Shown here one piece after another: positions 8,514-18,761 of a DNA stretch of 64,000 nucleotides. The stretch covers positions 25,763-89,762 of the forward strand of contig JAFXPY010000024.1 of NCBI GenBank assembly GCA_017527495.1, in the 5' to 3' direction. Made by a program: the position numbers and the translations under genes. Below the pieces are notes generated by a model, which saw nothing but the letters and a program-made list of their open reading frames with translations, searched no databases and had not been told where the DNA came from. Numbering within the stretch: position 1 is the stretch's first letter; every line of letters starts with the position of its first letter. Origin of the DNA: Paludibacteraceae bacterium (GTDB taxonomy: Bacteria; Bacteroidota; Bacteroidia; Bacteroidales; Paludibacteraceae).

Positions 8514-10733
8514 ATGAAAAAAAATCTTCTTATTGCAATGGCATGCCTTTCTGCTGTTGGTGTGCATGCCGATCTGACCGAAGACTTCAATAGTCTTTCT
8601 TCAGGTTCATGGACAACAGAGACCGAAGTTGACCTGCCTTCCGGCACATGGATATTTGGCGACGGCGCGCAGCGCAATAGCTCGAATAGTGTTGTTTCAA
8701 TCAAATTCAACTCCGCAGGTGCCTACATGATTACACCACGACTTGACAGCATTGCCAAAGTGGAGTTCAAATACCGTTCCGGCGGAAGTTCTAAAAAAGT
8801 TGAAGTGGCCTATCAAGTTGGCAACAATGATTGGCAAGTAATCGACACACTGAGTATTCCTTCTTCAACAAGTGCTTTTTCAAGTTATTCTCATGTTTTG
8901 CCGACAGACTCAGCGCTCGCTGTTCGCGTTCGCATTAAAGGCATAACCAACAATGCTTATATTGACGATGTTACGCTCAGACAGCCAACCCAGAGCCAGG
9001 GTGGCACTGTTGTTATACCGGAAGAGCCCGACCCTGATTTCACCCGCCCAACCTACACCGCAACTCATGCCACCTATTATATCTCTCCTGAGGGTAGCGA
9101 CGCCACCGGTGACGGCTCGTTTGAAAAACCATGGTATAATCTTGGTAAGGCAGTGTCAGTGGCACAGGCAGGTGATGTAATCTATTGTCGTGGCGGTCGC
9201 TATCTGATGTCGTGGCGTGGGACTGACAACAAACTCACTGTGCGTCTCACACAATCCGGAACGGCAGAAGCACCTATCGTCATCTCTGCCTATGAAAATG
9301 AAGCACCTATATTCGATTTTGAACAACAACTGCTCGACTGCAACCGCAACAAAGGCAATGTGGGCGACCGCGGTATGCTCATCACAGGCAATTATTGGAT
9401 ATTGTTCGGACTACACATCATGCATGCAGCCGACAATGGCATCAAACTCGAAGGCTCACACAACCGCATAGAGCGTTGTGAGTTTTCATATAACCTCGAC
9501 ACCGGATTGCAACTCGGTTTTGGTCATAAATTTGCCGACTCGGGCTTTGGCATAAGCAATAATGATGGTTCGTACTGCGCTTATAACGATATTGTCGATT
9601 GCGATTCACACCACAACTGCGATTTTGATTCCAACTATGGTTCTGACGCCGATGGTTTTGCCTGCAAGATGCACAATGGTATAGGCAACCGTTTCATTCG
9701 CTGCCGCGCATGGCGCAACTCCGACGACGCTTGGGATTTGTTTGAGACAGATTTTGATGTTGTTCTTGCCGAGTGCTGGGCGTGGGAATCTGGCAATGCT
9801 GCAGACCACTTGTGGGTAAAAGATTATTTTGATGGTTCTGCAAGTTTTTCAGGCAACGGCAATGGTATCAAGCTCGGCGGCAATGGTACAGGCGGAAGCA
9901 GTAAAGGTGTGCATTATGCCTACCGCTGCATTGCATTTGGTTGCGACATTTCAAGCTCTGTAAAAGGATTCGACTGCAATAGTCATAAAGACGGACATGT
10001 ACTCGTCGGCTGTTTGGCATTCGACAATTCCTACGATTATATGTTTGAATCCGGCGGCTCTGACGCTAAGACATACTACTACAATAATGTATGTTTTGGC
10101 AGACAAGAGATATCAGTAGGTACAGACGACTATAATGCCTTGGGCACCTCGATAGCCAAACTTGCATGGACCAACCATCTTGTAACTGATTTTTCTCGCT
10201 CCGACTATGTGTCTTTAGACGAAGCCGACGCTATGGCCCCACGCCGTGGCGATGGGTCAATGCCTACACGCTTTGCACGCCTCAAAGCTGAATCTAATCT
10301 CGTTGATGCCGGTTGCGATGTTCCTGCATCTGTTATGCCTAATTTGGCACAACTTGAGGCTGATTTTCCGTTCCTCGTATCGCCGGTGTATGGTGCAGCA
10401 CGCGACCTCGGACCATACGAATTGCATGTGGCAGACTCCGTCCAAACAGCAGTGCAACAAATCATCACACCCGAAAGCAATGGCGCACTTGCCGTTATGC
10501 TTGGCAACACACAGGCAGAACGTATAGTTCGTTTTTCTGTACCGACAGACTGCTCTGCAGAAATAACAATTTATGATATCTCCGGCAGGATGGTCAATAA
10601 TATAGTGCTTTCGCACCTCACAAACGGAGTGGAATACTATCAACCGGTCAGCACCAATGGTATGAGCGGCATGTATATTGTTCGTCTTAATGCCGGCACA
10701 TTCACAGCAACAGAAAAATTTATAATCCAATAA
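8514..10733 (+). CDS. Secreted right-handed beta-helix protein, PL9 pectate-lyase-like, with T9SS sorting domain
   Basis: The protein has 739 residues, a signal peptide to about residue 19 (VGVHA), a beta-sandwich N-domain (about 20-155) and a Pro/Glu linker. A beta-helix then begins at 'YYISPEGSDATGDGS', a usual entry to PL9-type helices. The segment 'DADGFACKMHNG' (about 378) followed by 'NSDDAWDLF' resembles the calcium/active-site region of family 9 pectate lyases. The last ~75 residues (ITIYDISGRMV ... MYIVRLNAG ... EKFIIQ) are a type A T9SS C-terminal sorting domain, so it should be exported and anchored or released at the cell surface. It is a single-gene unit with its own promoter and terminator. 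Pectin or a related uronic-acid polymer is the likely substrate; this was not confirmed from catalytic residues. Confidence 0.82.
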   Translation: MKKNLLIAMACLSAVGVHADLTEDFNSLSSGSWTTETEVDLPSGTWIFGDGAQRNSSNSVVSIKFNSAGAYMITPRLDSIAKVEFKYRSGGSSKKVEVAYQVGNNDWQVIDTLSIPSSTSAFSSYSHVLPTDSALAVRVRIKGITNNAYIDDVTLRQPTQSQGGTVVIPEEPDPDFTRPTYTATHATYYISPEGSDATGDGSFEKPWYNLGKAVSVAQAGDVIYCRGGRYLMSWRGTDNKLTVRLTQSGTAEAPIVISAYENEAPIFDFEQQLLDCNRNKGNVGDRGMLITGNYWILFGLHIMHAADNGIKLEGSHNRIERCEFSYNLDTGLQLGFGHKFADSGFGISNNDGSYCAYNDIVDCDSHHNCDFDSNYGSDADGFACKMHNGIGNRFIRCRAWRNSDDAWDLFETDFDVVLAECWAWESGNAADHLWVKDYFDGSASFSGNGNGIKLGGNGTGGSSKGVHYAYRCIAFGCDISSSVKGFDCNSHKDGHVLVGCLAFDNSYDYMFESGGSDAKTYYYNNVCFGRQEISVGTDDYNALGTSIAKLAWTNHLVTDFSRSDYVSLDEADAMAPRRGDGSMPTRFARLKAESNLVDAGCDVPASVMPNLAQLEADFPFLVSPVYGAARDLGPYELHVADSVQTAVQQIITPESNGALAVMLGNTQAERIVRFSVPTDCSAEITIYDISGRMVNNIVLSHLTNGVEYYQPVSTNGMSGMYIVRLNAGTFTATEKFIIQ

Positions 10734-10778
10734 ACTTTATTTTGCCTACATAATAAGTAAACTTTCTTTTCATAATCA

Positions 10779-10830
10779 GCAATCGCATTTAGCTCATCTT
10801 TTATGACTAAATGCGATTGTTACATTTTTT
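10779..10830 (+). terminator. Rho-independent terminator of the pectate-lyase-like gene
   Basis: The arms CAATCGCATTTAG (10780-10792) and CTAAATGCGATTG (10807-10819) are perfectly complementary with a 14-nt loop. A T-run follows at 10824-10830. It lies 46 bp after the stop codon. Confidence 0.8.
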
Positions 10831-10907
10831 CAATAATCGTCAGAGGACATAACGAAAAAATCTTCAGATGGAATAAAATTATCAACAGAATTAAAGTTTA
10901 GTGATAT

Positions 10908-10953
10908 ATATCAACTATAAGAGGCTGCGTGTGTAGCCTCTTATAGTTGATAT
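10908..10953 (-). terminator. Long perfect hairpin downstream of pnp
   Basis: Two perfectly complementary 19-nt arms (10908-10926 and 10935-10953) enclose the 8-nt loop GCGTGTGT. It begins 12 bp after the pnp stop. The minus strand has no strong U-run directly after the stem. It may therefore act as a 3'-end stabiliser or as an RNase-processing hairpin as well as a terminator. Confidence 0.7.
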
Positions 10954-10964
10954 GTGAAATAAAA

Positions 10965-13190
10965 TTATTTTTTCAGTCGTGCTCCTTCTGACTCATTGTC
11001 GCGACGACGATGTTCAGGACGTGGACGGCGCTCGCCACGCTCAGGACGCGGACGACGCTCCGGCTCTACATAGTCAGCAGGTTTGTCTTTCAACACACGG
11101 GCTGAGAGTTTATACTTACCGGTTTTCTCGTCTATCTCAATCAACTGGACGCGTATATGGTCGCCTTCTTTGATTCCTGTCTCGTCCATTGTCTCATAAC
11201 GTTTCCAGTCAATCTCCGAGATATGAAGTAATCCTTCTTTGCCCGGCATGATTTCAACGAAACAGCCGTATGGCATGATAGACTTAACCGTTGCGTCATA
11301 AATCTCATTAACTTCAGGAATGGCAACGATGGCTTTGATTTTTGCAATAGCAGCATCGATACTTGCCTTGTCGGCTGAAGCTATTTCAACCAATCCACCA
11401 TCTTCAACTTCATCGATAGATATTGTTGTATTGGTGTCGGCCTGTATGCCTTGTATGATTTTTCCGCCCGGGCCTATCACAGCACCTATCATATCTTTCG
11501 GTATGAGCATGGTCAAGATGCGTGGTGCATGAGGTTTAAGATCTGGACGTGGAGCAGGTATAGTCTCGAGTATCTTGCCAAGGATATGTTCGCGACCGGC
11601 TTTTGCTTGTGCAAGAGCGTTTTGCAGAATTTCATAGCTCAAACCGTCAACCTTGATATCCATCTGTGTGGCTGTGATGCCGCGCTCTGTTCCTGTCACT
11701 TTGAAGTCCATATCGCCGAGGTGGTCTTCATCGCCGAGTATATCAGAAAGGATAGCGTAGTTGGTACCTTTATTTTCTGAGATAAGTCCCATTGCTATAC
11801 CTGCCACAGGGCGCTTCATCTGCACACCGGCATCCATCAATGCCAATGTTCCGGCACATACTGTTGCCATTGAGCTTGAACCATTTGATTCCAATATATC
11901 ACTTACTACGCGTACGCAGTATGGATAATCTTCAGGAATCATGTTTTTCAATGCACGGCAAGCGAGGTTACCATGTCCTATTTCACGACGACCTACACCG
12001 CGTTGTGCTTTGGCTTCACCTGTTGAGAATGGCGGGAAGTTATAGTGAAGTATAAATCTTTCTGAACCTTGAATGAGAGCCTCGTCAACGAGTTTCTCGT
12101 CGCGTTTTGTTCCGAGAGTTACGGTTGAGAGCGATTGTGTCTCACCGCGTGTGAATATTGCACTACCGTGAGGGCCAGGCAGATAGCCTACCTCGCACCA
12201 TATCGGGCGTATCTCTGTTGTCTTACGGCCGTCAAGTCGTTTGCCTTCGTCAAGAACGGCACGACGCATAGCTTCTTTCTCTACATCGTGATAGTAGCGA
12301 TCGATAAGCGGTCCTTTGGTCTCGAGTTCTTCCTCTGTGAATTGTGCTTTATATTCGTCGCATACAGCTTGAAAATTAGCTTCGCGACTATGTTTGTCGG
12401 TGTTGGCTGAAGTGGCAAGAGCGTAAGCCTTAGCGTATGTTTTGTCGTGAACATCTTTGCGCAAATCCTCGTCATTTTCCTCGTGACAGTATTCACGTTT
12501 TTGTGTCTTGCCTGCAGCTTCCATCAATTCGATTTGAGCCTGACATTGTGGTTTGATAGCTTCATGAGCGGCTTTGATTGCTTCGAGCATCTCGTCTTCC
12601 GAAACTTCTTTCATCTCGCCTTCAACCATCATGATATTGTCGAGAGTAGCAGCCACAACAAGTTCGATGTCAGCGCGTTCGCATTGTTCAAATGTCGGGT
12701 TGATAACCATTTGTCCGTCAACACGTGCCACACGAACTTCTGAGATAGGACCTTCGAATGGAATATCACTGACAGCAAGAGCAGCAGAAGCGGCAAGGCC
12801 TGCAATGCTTTCTGGCATGTCTATACCATCAGCACTATAGAGAGTAACATTAACGAAAGTTTCAGCATGATAGTTGCTTGGGAAAAGCGGTCGAAGAGCG
12901 CGGTCGATAAGTCGAGCGATAAGAATTTCGTAGTCGTCAGCGCGTCCTTCACGGCGTGTAAAACCTCCCGGGAAACGGCCGTTTGAGGCAAACTTTTCTT
13001 TGTATTCAACAGTGAGGGGCATGAAGTCTGTGCCCGGAACAGCCTCTTTGGCTGAGCATACAGTGGCAAGAATCATTGTCTTGCCGAGTGTTACCATTAC
13101 AGCTCCATCGGCTTGTTTTGCAAGTTTGCCGGTTTCGAGGGTAATAGTGCGTCCATCAGGCAGTGTGATGGTCTTTGTAATTACATTCAT
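10965..13190 (-). CDS. pnp: Polyribonucleotide nucleotidyltransferase
   Basis: The protein has 741 residues, the full PNPase architecture: two RNase PH domains (about 10-225 and 310-530) separated by an alpha-helical domain, a KH domain ([16 protein letters not shown], about 565-580) and an S1 domain ([20 protein letters not shown], about 640-660). The tail is rich in Arg, Pro and Glu. The enzyme degrades RNA 3'-to-5' by phosphorolysis and is part of general mRNA turnover. The start [14 protein letters not shown] fits the family. The gene is monocistronic, with a strong promoter at 13225-13256 and a long hairpin after the stop. Confidence 0.97.
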   Translation of the reverse strand: MNVITKTITLPDGRTITLETGKLAKQADGAVMVTLGKTMILATVCSAKEAVPGTDFMPLTVEYKEKFASNGRFPGGFTRREGRADDYEILIARLIDRALRPLFPSNYHAETFVNVTLYSADGIDMPESIAGLAASAALAVSDIPFEGPISEVRVARVDGQMVINPTFEQCERADIELVVAATLDNIMMVEGEMKEVSEDEMLEAIKAAHEAIKPQCQAQIELMEAAGKTQKREYCHEENDEDLRKDVHDKTYAKAYALATSANTDKHSREANFQAVCDEYKAQFTEEELETKGPLIDRYYHDVEKEAMRRAVLDEGKRLDGRKTTEIRPIWCEVGYLPGPHGSAIFTRGETQSLSTVTLGTKRDEKLVDEALIQGSERFILHYNFPPFSTGEAKAQRGVGRREIGHGNLACRALKNMIPEDYPYCVRVVSDILESNGSSSMATVCAGTLALMDAGVQMKRPVAGIAMGLISENKGTNYAILSDILGDEDHLGDMDFKVTGTERGITATQMDIKVDGLSYEILQNALAQAKAGREHILGKILETIPAPRPDLKPHAPRILTMLIPKDMIGAVIGPGGKIIQGIQADTNTTISIDEVEDGGLVEIASADKASIDAAIAKIKAIVAIPEVNEIYDATVKSIMPYGCFVEIMPGKEGLLHISEIDWKRYETMDETGIKEGDHIRVQLIEIDEKTGKYKLSARVLKDKPADYVEPERRPRPERGERRPRPEHRRRDNESEGARLKK

Positions 13191-13224
13191 CTTGTTTTAA
13201 CTATTTATAACCTAAAAAATCGTG

Positions 13225-13256
13225 CAAAATTACTATTTTTTTTGCACATTTCCAAA
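13225..13256 (-). promoter_or_regulatory. Promoter of pnp
   Basis: On the minus strand TTTG (13256-13253), 20 bp, then TAATTTTG (13232-13225) match the Bacteroidota sigma-ABfr consensus TTTG-N19/20-TAnnTTTG exactly. The pnp ATG lies about 35 bp downstream. Confidence 0.8.
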
Positions 13257-13279
13257 TAAATGTGAAAAAAGTTGTCATA

Positions 13280-13333
13280 AGAAGTGAGAAGCAAGATGTG
13301 AGAAGCAAGAAGTGAGAAGCAAGATGTGAGAAT
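13280..13333. repeat. Four tandem copies of a 14-bp repeat
   Basis: The unit AGAWGTGAGAAGCA is repeated four times, alternating A and T at position 4, with the last copy imperfect. It sits between the divergent pnp and der promoters. The same 14-bp family occurs in the other orientation at 29600-29680. Confidence 0.8.
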
Positions 13334-13350
13334 GTTATTTTTTAACACGA

Positions 13351-13382
13351 TTTGATTTATATTGTTTTTTTTTGTAATTTTG
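13351..13382 (+). promoter_or_regulatory. Promoter of der
   Basis: TTTG (13351-13354), 20 bp, then TAATTTTG (13375-13382) form an exact Bacteroidota-type promoter. The leader to the der ATG at 13470 would be about 80 nt. The same elements at the same spacing are found at pnp, thrS and the polysaccharide operon. Confidence 0.8.
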
Positions 13383-13469
13383 CATTTTGATTTGTAGGTT
13401 AAAGCGATGGCTTTAACATAAATTATTCCGAACACATAATAATTGATTAACTAAACTATTGTAAATAAG

Positions 13470-14786
13470 ATGAGTAGCAATATCGTGGCAATAGTGGGGC
13501 GTCCCAATGTTGGGAAATCGACCCTTTTCAATCGCTTGACAAAGACACGTCGGGCGATAGTTAATGAACAAGCCGGCACTACACGCGACCGTCAATACGG
13601 CAAAGCTGAATGGGCAGGGCATGAATTTTCAGTTATCGACACCGGCGGCTGGGTGGTCAATTCTGACGATATATTTGAAGACGAGATATGCCGACAAGTT
13701 AATCTCGCTATCGAAGAAGCCGATGTAATTCTTTTCGTCGTTTCCGTACAAGAAGGTATAACCAATCTTGATGAAGATGTGGCCCAAATCTTGCGTCAGG
13801 CAAAGAAGCCGGTCATCCTCGCTGTAAATAAAGTTGATACTTTCGATCAGCAATATGGCTCGTCGGAATTCTATGCTTTAGGCCTTGGAGAACCTTTTAT
13901 TCTTTCTGCCGTCAACGGCTTAGGCACAGGCGAACTGCTTGACAAAATTGTTGCTCTTTTCGACCCTAACAAAAAAGACGAGGACACCGAAGACCTTCCG
14001 CGTTTCGCTATCGTTGGTCGTCCAAACGCAGGCAAATCAAGTCTCTTGAATGCACTGATAGGCGAAGGGCGCACAATAGTTACCGACATAGCCGGAACGA
14101 CGCGCGACTCCATATACACCCGCTACAATAAATATGGTAAAGATTTCTTCCTTGTCGATACTGCCGGAATCAGAAAAAAAGCCAAAGTGAATGAAGACTT
14201 GGAATACTATTCTGTTGTCCGCTCAATACGCAGTATTGAAAACGCCGATGTCTGTCTGTTGATGATTGATGCCACACGCGGTATTGAAGCCCAAGACATG
14301 AATATTTTTCAAGTCATACAGAAAAACAAGAAAGGTTTGGTTGTGTGTGTCAACAAATGGGACTTGGTGGAAGACAAGTCGCAGCAAGCCGTGAAGGCCT
14401 TTGAACAAGCCATACGCCAGCGTTTTGCTCCGTTTGCCGATTTCCCTATAATATTCATCTCCGCTCTTACCAAACAACGTATCTACAAAGTGCTTGAAGT
14501 GGCAATGCAAGTGTATGACAACAAACAGCGCAAGATACCGACAGCAAGGCTCAACGAGGAGTTATTGCCGCTTATGGCAGCCTACCCTCCTCCTGCAATC
14601 AAAGGAAAATACATCAAAATCAAATACGTTACTCAACTGCCAAACACGCAAATCCCTACTTTTGTTTTCTTTGCTAATCTGCCACAGTATGTCAAAGAGC
14701 CATATCGCCGATTCTTGGAAAATAAGATAAGAGAGAAATGGGAACTGACAGGAACACCTATCAACTTGTTTATCAGACCGAAGTAA
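13470..14786 (+). CDS. der: Ribosome-assembly GTPase Der (EngA)
   Basis: The protein has 438 residues with two tandem GTPase domains and a C-terminal KH-like domain, the layout unique to Der. Domain 1 shows GRPNVGKS (about 10-17), DTGGW and NKVD. Domain 2 shows GRPNAGKS (about 182-189), DTAG and NKWD. It acts in 50S subunit maturation and is normally essential. It has its own promoter and appears to lead into the queuosine genes, because no terminator or second promoter is visible in the 109-bp gap. Confidence 0.97.
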   Translation: MSSNIVAIVGRPNVGKSTLFNRLTKTRRAIVNEQAGTTRDRQYGKAEWAGHEFSVIDTGGWVVNSDDIFEDEICRQVNLAIEEADVILFVVSVQEGITNLDEDVAQILRQAKKPVILAVNKVDTFDQQYGSSEFYALGLGEPFILSAVNGLGTGELLDKIVALFDPNKKDEDTEDLPRFAIVGRPNAGKSSLLNALIGEGRTIVTDIAGTTRDSIYTRYNKYGKDFFLVDTAGIRKKAKVNEDLEYYSVVRSIRSIENADVCLLMIDATRGIEAQDMNIFQVIQKNKKGLVVCVNKWDLVEDKSQQAVKAFEQAIRQRFAPFADFPIIFISALTKQRIYKVLEVAMQVYDNKQRKIPTARLNEELLPLMAAYPPPAIKGKYIKIKYVTQLPNTQIPTFVFFANLPQYVKEPYRRFLENKIREKWELTGTPINLFIRPK

Positions 14787-14890
14787 GGGAAAAGTGAAGG
14801 GTGAAAAGTAAAAAGTGAAAGGAGTCGGTATAACGAAATAACGATATATCGAATATATAAGTAAATCGTAAATAATAAAATAAGTAAATA
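14787..14890. repeat. Purine-rich repeats between der and queD
   Basis: The first part is built from imperfect copies of (G)AAAAGTGAA. The second part contains ATAAGTAAATCGTAAATAA (14857-14875), an exact 19-bp reverse-complement match to part of the TTTACGATTT array near 41.6 kb. No promoter, preQ1 riboswitch fold or small gene is evident. Confidence 0.6.
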
Positions 14891-14895
14891 TCATC

Positions 14896-15225
14896 ATGTA
14901 TTACGTTCAGAAACGGATGGAGATTTCGGCTTGCCACCAGCTCACACTGAGTTATGAGAGCAAATGCGAGGCTTTGCACGGACATAATTGGATTATTGTG
15001 GTATATTGCAAATCGGAAACTCTCAATAGAGATGGTATGGTTGAAGATTTCACAATCATCAAACGCAAGATACATGGTTATCTTGACCATACTAACCTAA
15101 ATGAAAAACTGCCATTCAACCCCACAGCAGAAAACATTGCTCGCTGGTGCGTCGAACAAATACCGACAGCCTACAAATGCTCTGTGCAAGAATCGGAAGG
15201 CAATGTGGCAGTGTATGAAAAGTGA
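14896..15225 (+). CDS. queD: 6-carboxy-5,6,7,8-tetrahydropterin synthase QueD
   Basis: The protein has 109 residues, a one-domain member of the 6-pyruvoyl-tetrahydropterin-synthase family. Zinc ligands are visible as the histidine in 'SACHQL' (about 14) and the two in 'LHGHNW' (about 33-35). The catalytic cysteine of 'CEALHGH' and a later 'LDHTNLN' (about 64) are also present. It converts 7,8-dihydroneopterin triphosphate to carboxy-tetrahydropterin, the first committed step to 7-deazaguanine. It is the first of four adjacent pathway genes. Its 3' end runs into a GAAAAGT repeat that spans the gap to queF. Confidence 0.93.
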   Translation: MYYVQKRMEISACHQLTLSYESKCEALHGHNWIIVVYCKSETLNRDGMVEDFTIIKRKIHGYLDHTNLNEKLPFNPTAENIARWCVEQIPTAYKCSVQESEGNVAVYEK

Positions 15226-15243
15226 AAAGTGAAAAGTGAAAAT
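15217..15243. repeat. (GAAAAGT)n repeat across the queD-queF junction
   Basis: Three and a half copies of GAAAAGT cover the queD stop codon and the 18-bp gap up to the queF ATG at 15244. Slippage here could change both the end of QueD and the spacing to queF. Confidence 0.75.
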
Positions 15244-15708
15244 ATGAGAACAGAAGAAGAACTGAAAGGTATTAGCCATTTGGGCAATCAACACACTCAA
15301 TACAGAAACACCTACAACCCTGAGGTGTTGGAGACTTTTGTAAATAAATTTCCGGAATCAGATTATTTAGTAACTCTTGATTGTCCAGAATTTACAACTC
15401 TTTGTCCGAAAACGGGTCAACCGGATTTCGGACATATCATAATTCGCTATATTCCCAACGATCGTCTTGTGGAAAGCAAGAGTTTGAAACTCTATCTTTT
15501 CAGTTTTCGCGAGAATGGCGATTTCCACGAAGATGTTACAAACATTATATGTCGCGATTTAGTCCGACTTATGCAACCTCGCTACCTTGAAGTGCAAGGT
15601 CTGTTCAATCCACGCGGGGGTATATCCATCCTACCCTTTGCCAACTATGCCGATGAGGCACATAAAGATTTTGCCGACGCCCGAAAATTAGCCGTTTTGC
15701 AACGATGA
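15244..15708 (+). CDS. queF: NADPH-dependent preQ0 reductase QueF (short type)
   Basis: I chose the ATG at 15244 ([14 protein letters not shown], 154 residues). An in-frame GTG at 15229 lies inside the GAAAAGT repeat and would add residues translated only from it. The protein is the single-domain (YkvM-like) form. It has the catalytic cysteine in '[14 protein letters not shown]' (about 49), the NADPH/substrate segment '[14 protein letters not shown]' and the 'HEDVTN' motif. It reduces the nitrile of preQ0 to the amine of preQ1. Its stop overlaps the queC start (ATGA). Confidence 0.95.
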   Translation: MRTEEELKGISHLGNQHTQYRNTYNPEVLETFVNKFPESDYLVTLDCPEFTTLCPKTGQPDFGHIIIRYIPNDRLVESKSLKLYLFSFRENGDFHEDVTNIICRDLVRLMQPRYLEVQGLFNPRGGISILPFANYADEAHKDFADARKLAVLQR

Positions 15709-16358
15709 AAGATTGTCTTTTGATATATTCAGGTGGCTTAGACTCGACCACGATGCTTTATGAGTATAAAGACCGTATCGCTTTGGCATTGAGTTTCAAC
15801 TATGGTTCCAATCATAACGAAAAAGAGCTTCAATTTGCAAAAGAGAATTGTGAGCGATTAGGTATTGAGTGGCTTTGCATCAATCTGACTTTTATGCACG
15901 ACCATTTTCGCAGCAGCTTGCTTGAAGGTTCGGACGCCATTCCCGAAGGTCACTACAACGCCGACAATATGAAATCTACCGTAGTGCCTTTTCGCAATGG
16001 AATTATGCTCTCCGTTGCATGCGGATTGGCTGAAAGCAGAGAACTGAGATATGTGATGATTGCCAACCATGGTGGCGACCATAATATCTATCCTGATTGC
16101 AGGCCGGAGTTTATCACTGCCATATCGGAAGCAATGCAAAAAGGCACCGACACACAAATTGAGATTTTTGCGCCTTACACAAACATATCTAAAGCTGACA
16201 TTGTGCGCCATGGGGCAGAAATAGGCGTTGATTACAGTCACACATGGTCGTGCTACAAAGGCGGCAAAAAACATTGCGGAAAATGCGGCACCTGCATTGA
16301 ACGACATGAGGCTTTTGAACTTGCAGGAATAAAAGACCCGACAGAATACGAAAACTAA
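15705..16358 (+). CDS. queC: 7-cyano-7-deazaguanine (preQ0) synthase QueC
   Basis: The protein has 217 residues, with the ATP-pyrophosphatase loop '[11 protein letters not shown]' at about residues 8-18 and a C-terminal zinc site '[15 protein letters not shown]' (about 184-198). It converts 7-carboxy-7-deazaguanine to preQ0 using ATP and ammonia. It is translationally coupled to queF by the ATGA overlap and followed by queE after 5 bp, so the four steps GTP-derived pterin to preQ1 are encoded together. Confidence 0.96.
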   Translation: MKDCLLIYSGGLDSTTMLYEYKDRIALALSFNYGSNHNEKELQFAKENCERLGIEWLCINLTFMHDHFRSSLLEGSDAIPEGHYNADNMKSTVVPFRNGIMLSVACGLAESRELRYVMIANHGGDHNIYPDCRPEFITAISEAMQKGTDTQIEIFAPYTNISKADIVRHGAEIGVDYSHTWSCYKGGKKHCGKCGTCIERHEAFELAGIKDPTEYEN

Positions 16359-16363
16359 ACAAA

Positions 16364-16966
16364 ATGCAAAAACAATACCCTATAAACGACATATTTTACA
16401 GTTTGCAAGGCGAAGGCTACCACACCGGATTGCCTTCAGCTTTCATTAGATTCAGCGGTTGCAATTTGAAGTGCCAATTTTGCGATACCGACCACAACCT
16501 GAAACAAATGCTTACCGCTCAAGAGATTATCAATCAAGTTAGACAATACGATTGCGAATGGTTAGTGCTCACAGGAGGCGAGCCATCACTGTGGATTGAC
16601 GAAGAATTGCTTGCAGAGCTGCACAAGTACTTCAAGATAGCCATAGAGACAAACGGAACACGACAGTTGTCGGAACAAATCGATTGGATAACAGTGTCGC
16701 CCAAACAACATCTCTTTCCACAAGCAAAAGTTGTGGTCAGACATTGCAACGAGTTGAAAATGATTTGGCAAGAAGGCATTGAGCCAAATGAAATAATGCA
16801 AACATACTACAAAGACATACAATGCGACCACCTTCTGCTACAACCTTGCGACACCGGCAACAAAGAAAAGAATGCACAACTCATCAAAGAAACGATAAAT
16901 TATTGCTTACAGCATAAACACTGGCGCATGTCAGTCCAACTTCATAAAATACTGAATATCAAATGA
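16364..16966 (+). CDS. queE: 7-carboxy-7-deazaguanine synthase QueE
   Basis: The protein has 200 residues, a radical-SAM enzyme with the CX3CX2C cluster motif GCNLKCQFCDTDH (about 32-44), preceded by 'FYSLQGEGYHTG', which is characteristic of QueE. It uses SAM and Mg to contract the carboxy-tetrahydropterin ring to 7-carboxy-7-deazaguanine, the step between QueD and QueC. It is about 10 residues shorter than many homologues but appears complete. Its stop overlaps the start of the next gene (ATGA). Confidence 0.95.
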   Translation: MQKQYPINDIFYSLQGEGYHTGLPSAFIRFSGCNLKCQFCDTDHNLKQMLTAQEIINQVRQYDCEWLVLTGGEPSLWIDEELLAELHKYFKIAIETNGTRQLSEQIDWITVSPKQHLFPQAKVVVRHCNELKMIWQEGIEPNEIMQTYYKDIQCDHLLLQPCDTGNKEKNAQLIKETINYCLQHKHWRMSVQLHKILNIK

Positions 16967-17745
16967 GAGATTTTACGCTTGAAACATATAAATTGCTGCT
17001 TGAGACATTGAAGCAAAACGACTACACAGCAATGACAATGCAAGAATACGCAGCCGTTCAGCCACTAACGGGCAAAGTTGTTGTCTTGCGTCATGATGTT
17101 GATCTGCATGCAGAGCGCTCTCTTCAAACAGCAAAAATCGAGTACGAATTAGGTCTGAAAGCAACATATTATTTTCGCATAGTGCCACAAAGCAATCAAC
17201 CCGAAATAATTAAACAAATCGTACAATTAGGTCACGAGATTGGCTATCACTATGAAGACATGAGTATATGCAAAGGCGATACAGAAAAAGCAATAAAGCA
17301 TTTTGAAAAACAGCTTGCCTATTTCCGCCAATTCTATGATGTCAAGACAATAAGTATGCATGGCGTGCCTGCATCAAAATACGACGGGAAAGACCTCTGG
17401 AAAACCTACGACTATAAAAAATACGGAATTATCTGCGAACCATATTTTGATATTGACTATTCAAAAACATTCTATCTTACCGACACGGGCAGACGATGGG
17501 ATGGCTGGAAAGTATCGGTAAGAGATAAAATACTTGGATTCCAAGACCAATGGCAACAACAGGGATTTGTTTATCACTCAACGCTTGATGTTATTGAAGC
17601 GATTAAAACAGATCGGCTACCTCACCCGCTAATCATAACATCTCATCCACAACGCTGGGTAAGTGATTTTTTGCCGTGGACAAAAGAATTGATTGTCCAA
17701 AACATAAAAAATATTGTAAAGAGAATTATCGTCAGAAAGAAATAG
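16963..17745 (+). CDS. Polysaccharide-deacetylase-like protein
   Basis: The protein has 260 residues. 'VVLRHDVDLHAERSL' (about 40-54) corresponds to motif 1 of NodB-homology deacetylases in the form found in the DUF/HPr-like 'RHDVD' subgroup. A second segment, 'GHEIGYHYED' (about 89-98), corresponds to the H(S/T)xxH region, here GYHYED. No signal peptide or transmembrane helix is seen, so it should be cytosolic. It starts within the queE stop (ATGA) and is therefore probably translated from the que transcript. Its family and the convergent gene 14 bp away fit polysaccharide metabolism. The substrate is unknown. Confidence 0.72.
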   Translation: MRDFTLETYKLLLETLKQNDYTAMTMQEYAAVQPLTGKVVVLRHDVDLHAERSLQTAKIEYELGLKATYYFRIVPQSNQPEIIKQIVQLGHEIGYHYEDMSICKGDTEKAIKHFEKQLAYFRQFYDVKTISMHGVPASKYDGKDLWKTYDYKKYGIICEPYFDIDYSKTFYLTDTGRRWDGWKVSVRDKILGFQDQWQQQGFVYHSTLDVIEAIKTDRLPHPLIITSHPQRWVSDFLPWTKELIVQNIKNIVKRIIVRKK

Positions 17746-17759
17746 AGGCAAAACCACCA

Positions 17760-18761
17760 TTAGAGTTTTTGCATTAATCGAATTCCTATTTTGCCAAGTG
17801 CGTAACGCAACGGAGAGTTGACAACAAGGAAGCGACCATATTCTACGCATTGTCCGCCAAAACGAGCCTTAAATTCTCTTACGCCGTATGGCTGTTCAGG
17901 CGTTCCTGCCCCCATAAAATCAAACCATGGTATGCCATTATCACGAGCCCAACAGATTGCTTTATAAGTAGCGAAGACCTCAGGGTGAACTCCGCTTATT
18001 GCTCTATCACGACAACCATACCAACTATAAAGTGTTGAATTTCTCAACTCAACACACAATTCTCCACCGACAACCTTACCATTTTGCAGTGCCACGAAAA
18101 AACGTGCATCATCTTGACATACAAGTCGTTCAAAAAAATGTTGGCTAAACACCGGAAGGTGCAGATGGCGTTTGTACAAAATACTGAGCAGTGTATAGAA
18201 ATCAGATATTGTCTGATTGAAATTTTCGTCTCGCGGCGTTACTATTTTTATTTCCAAACCATTACGGATTGATTGTCGGATATTATGATGCCGATCATAA
18301 TACATATCACTTTCTATTGTTGCCGTTGGCTGAATGTAATTATAATGCGGCACATACTGAAAATCACACTGCTGAAACACATGTTTCCATTTTGAATAAT
18401 CACAAAAATTGCGTGTTTCGATATATATCGCTTTGCGCCTTAATCTATTTGCAACAACATTCAACAATTCAGTCAGCTCATTGTCAGTGATGTTGCTATC
18501 TAACAATGGGCCACCATTGATTACGGCACGCGAAGTAAAAAATCTGCCAAATTTTGTTTTCCCATTGCCTACAACATATCCGACGCACACTCCTTTCAAC
18601 CTGTCATCAGTAGCAACACCATAACAAAAAGGAATCAACTCATCCTGCACTTCACACAAAAACTTGTATGCTTGCGGTGTTTGAAACCATGAAGCAGTGG
18701 GAGAACAGTCTATAAGTCTCTCCCACTGCTGCTGATCAATATGCTGATATTCAACAATCAC
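17760..18761 (-). CDS. FemAB/GNAT-type acyl- or aminoacyl-transferase
   Basis: The protein has 333 residues. Translation starts at a GTG that shares one base with the upstream TAG (TAGTG), so it is coupled to the WlbA-like gene. The C-terminal half (about 165-310) has a GNAT fold of the FemAB-like type, with 'VVGGELCVELRNSTLYSWYG', 'YKAICWARDNGIPWFDFMG' and 'REFKARFGG'. Such proteins occur in exopolysaccharide clusters and are thought to add an acyl or aminoacyl group to a sugar amine. It is the last gene of the long polysaccharide operon. The donor and acceptor are not predictable from sequence alone. Confidence 0.75.
   Translation of the reverse strand: MIVEYQHIDQQQWERLIDCSPTASWFQTPQAYKFLCEVQDELIPFCYGVATDDRLKGVCVGYVVGNGKTKFGRFFTSRAVINGGPLLDSNITDNELTELLNVVANRLRRKAIYIETRNFCDYSKWKHVFQQCDFQYVPHYNYIQPTATIESDMYYDRHHNIRQSIRNGLEIKIVTPRDENFNQTISDFYTLLSILYKRHLHLPVFSQHFFERLVCQDDARFFVALQNGKVVGGELCVELRNSTLYSWYGCRDRAISGVHPEVFATYKAICWARDNGIPWFDFMGAGTPEQPYGVREFKARFGGQCVEYGRFLVVNSPLRYALGKIGIRLMQKL

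Noticed and set aside
14787..14895. preQ1 riboswitch upstream of queD
   Set aside because: The gap is made of purine-rich repeats; no C-rich loop with an A-rich tail that could form the small pseudoknot was seen.
15229..15231. GTG as start of queF
   Set aside because: It lies in the GAAAAGT repeat; the ATG at 15244 gives the standard QueF N-terminus.
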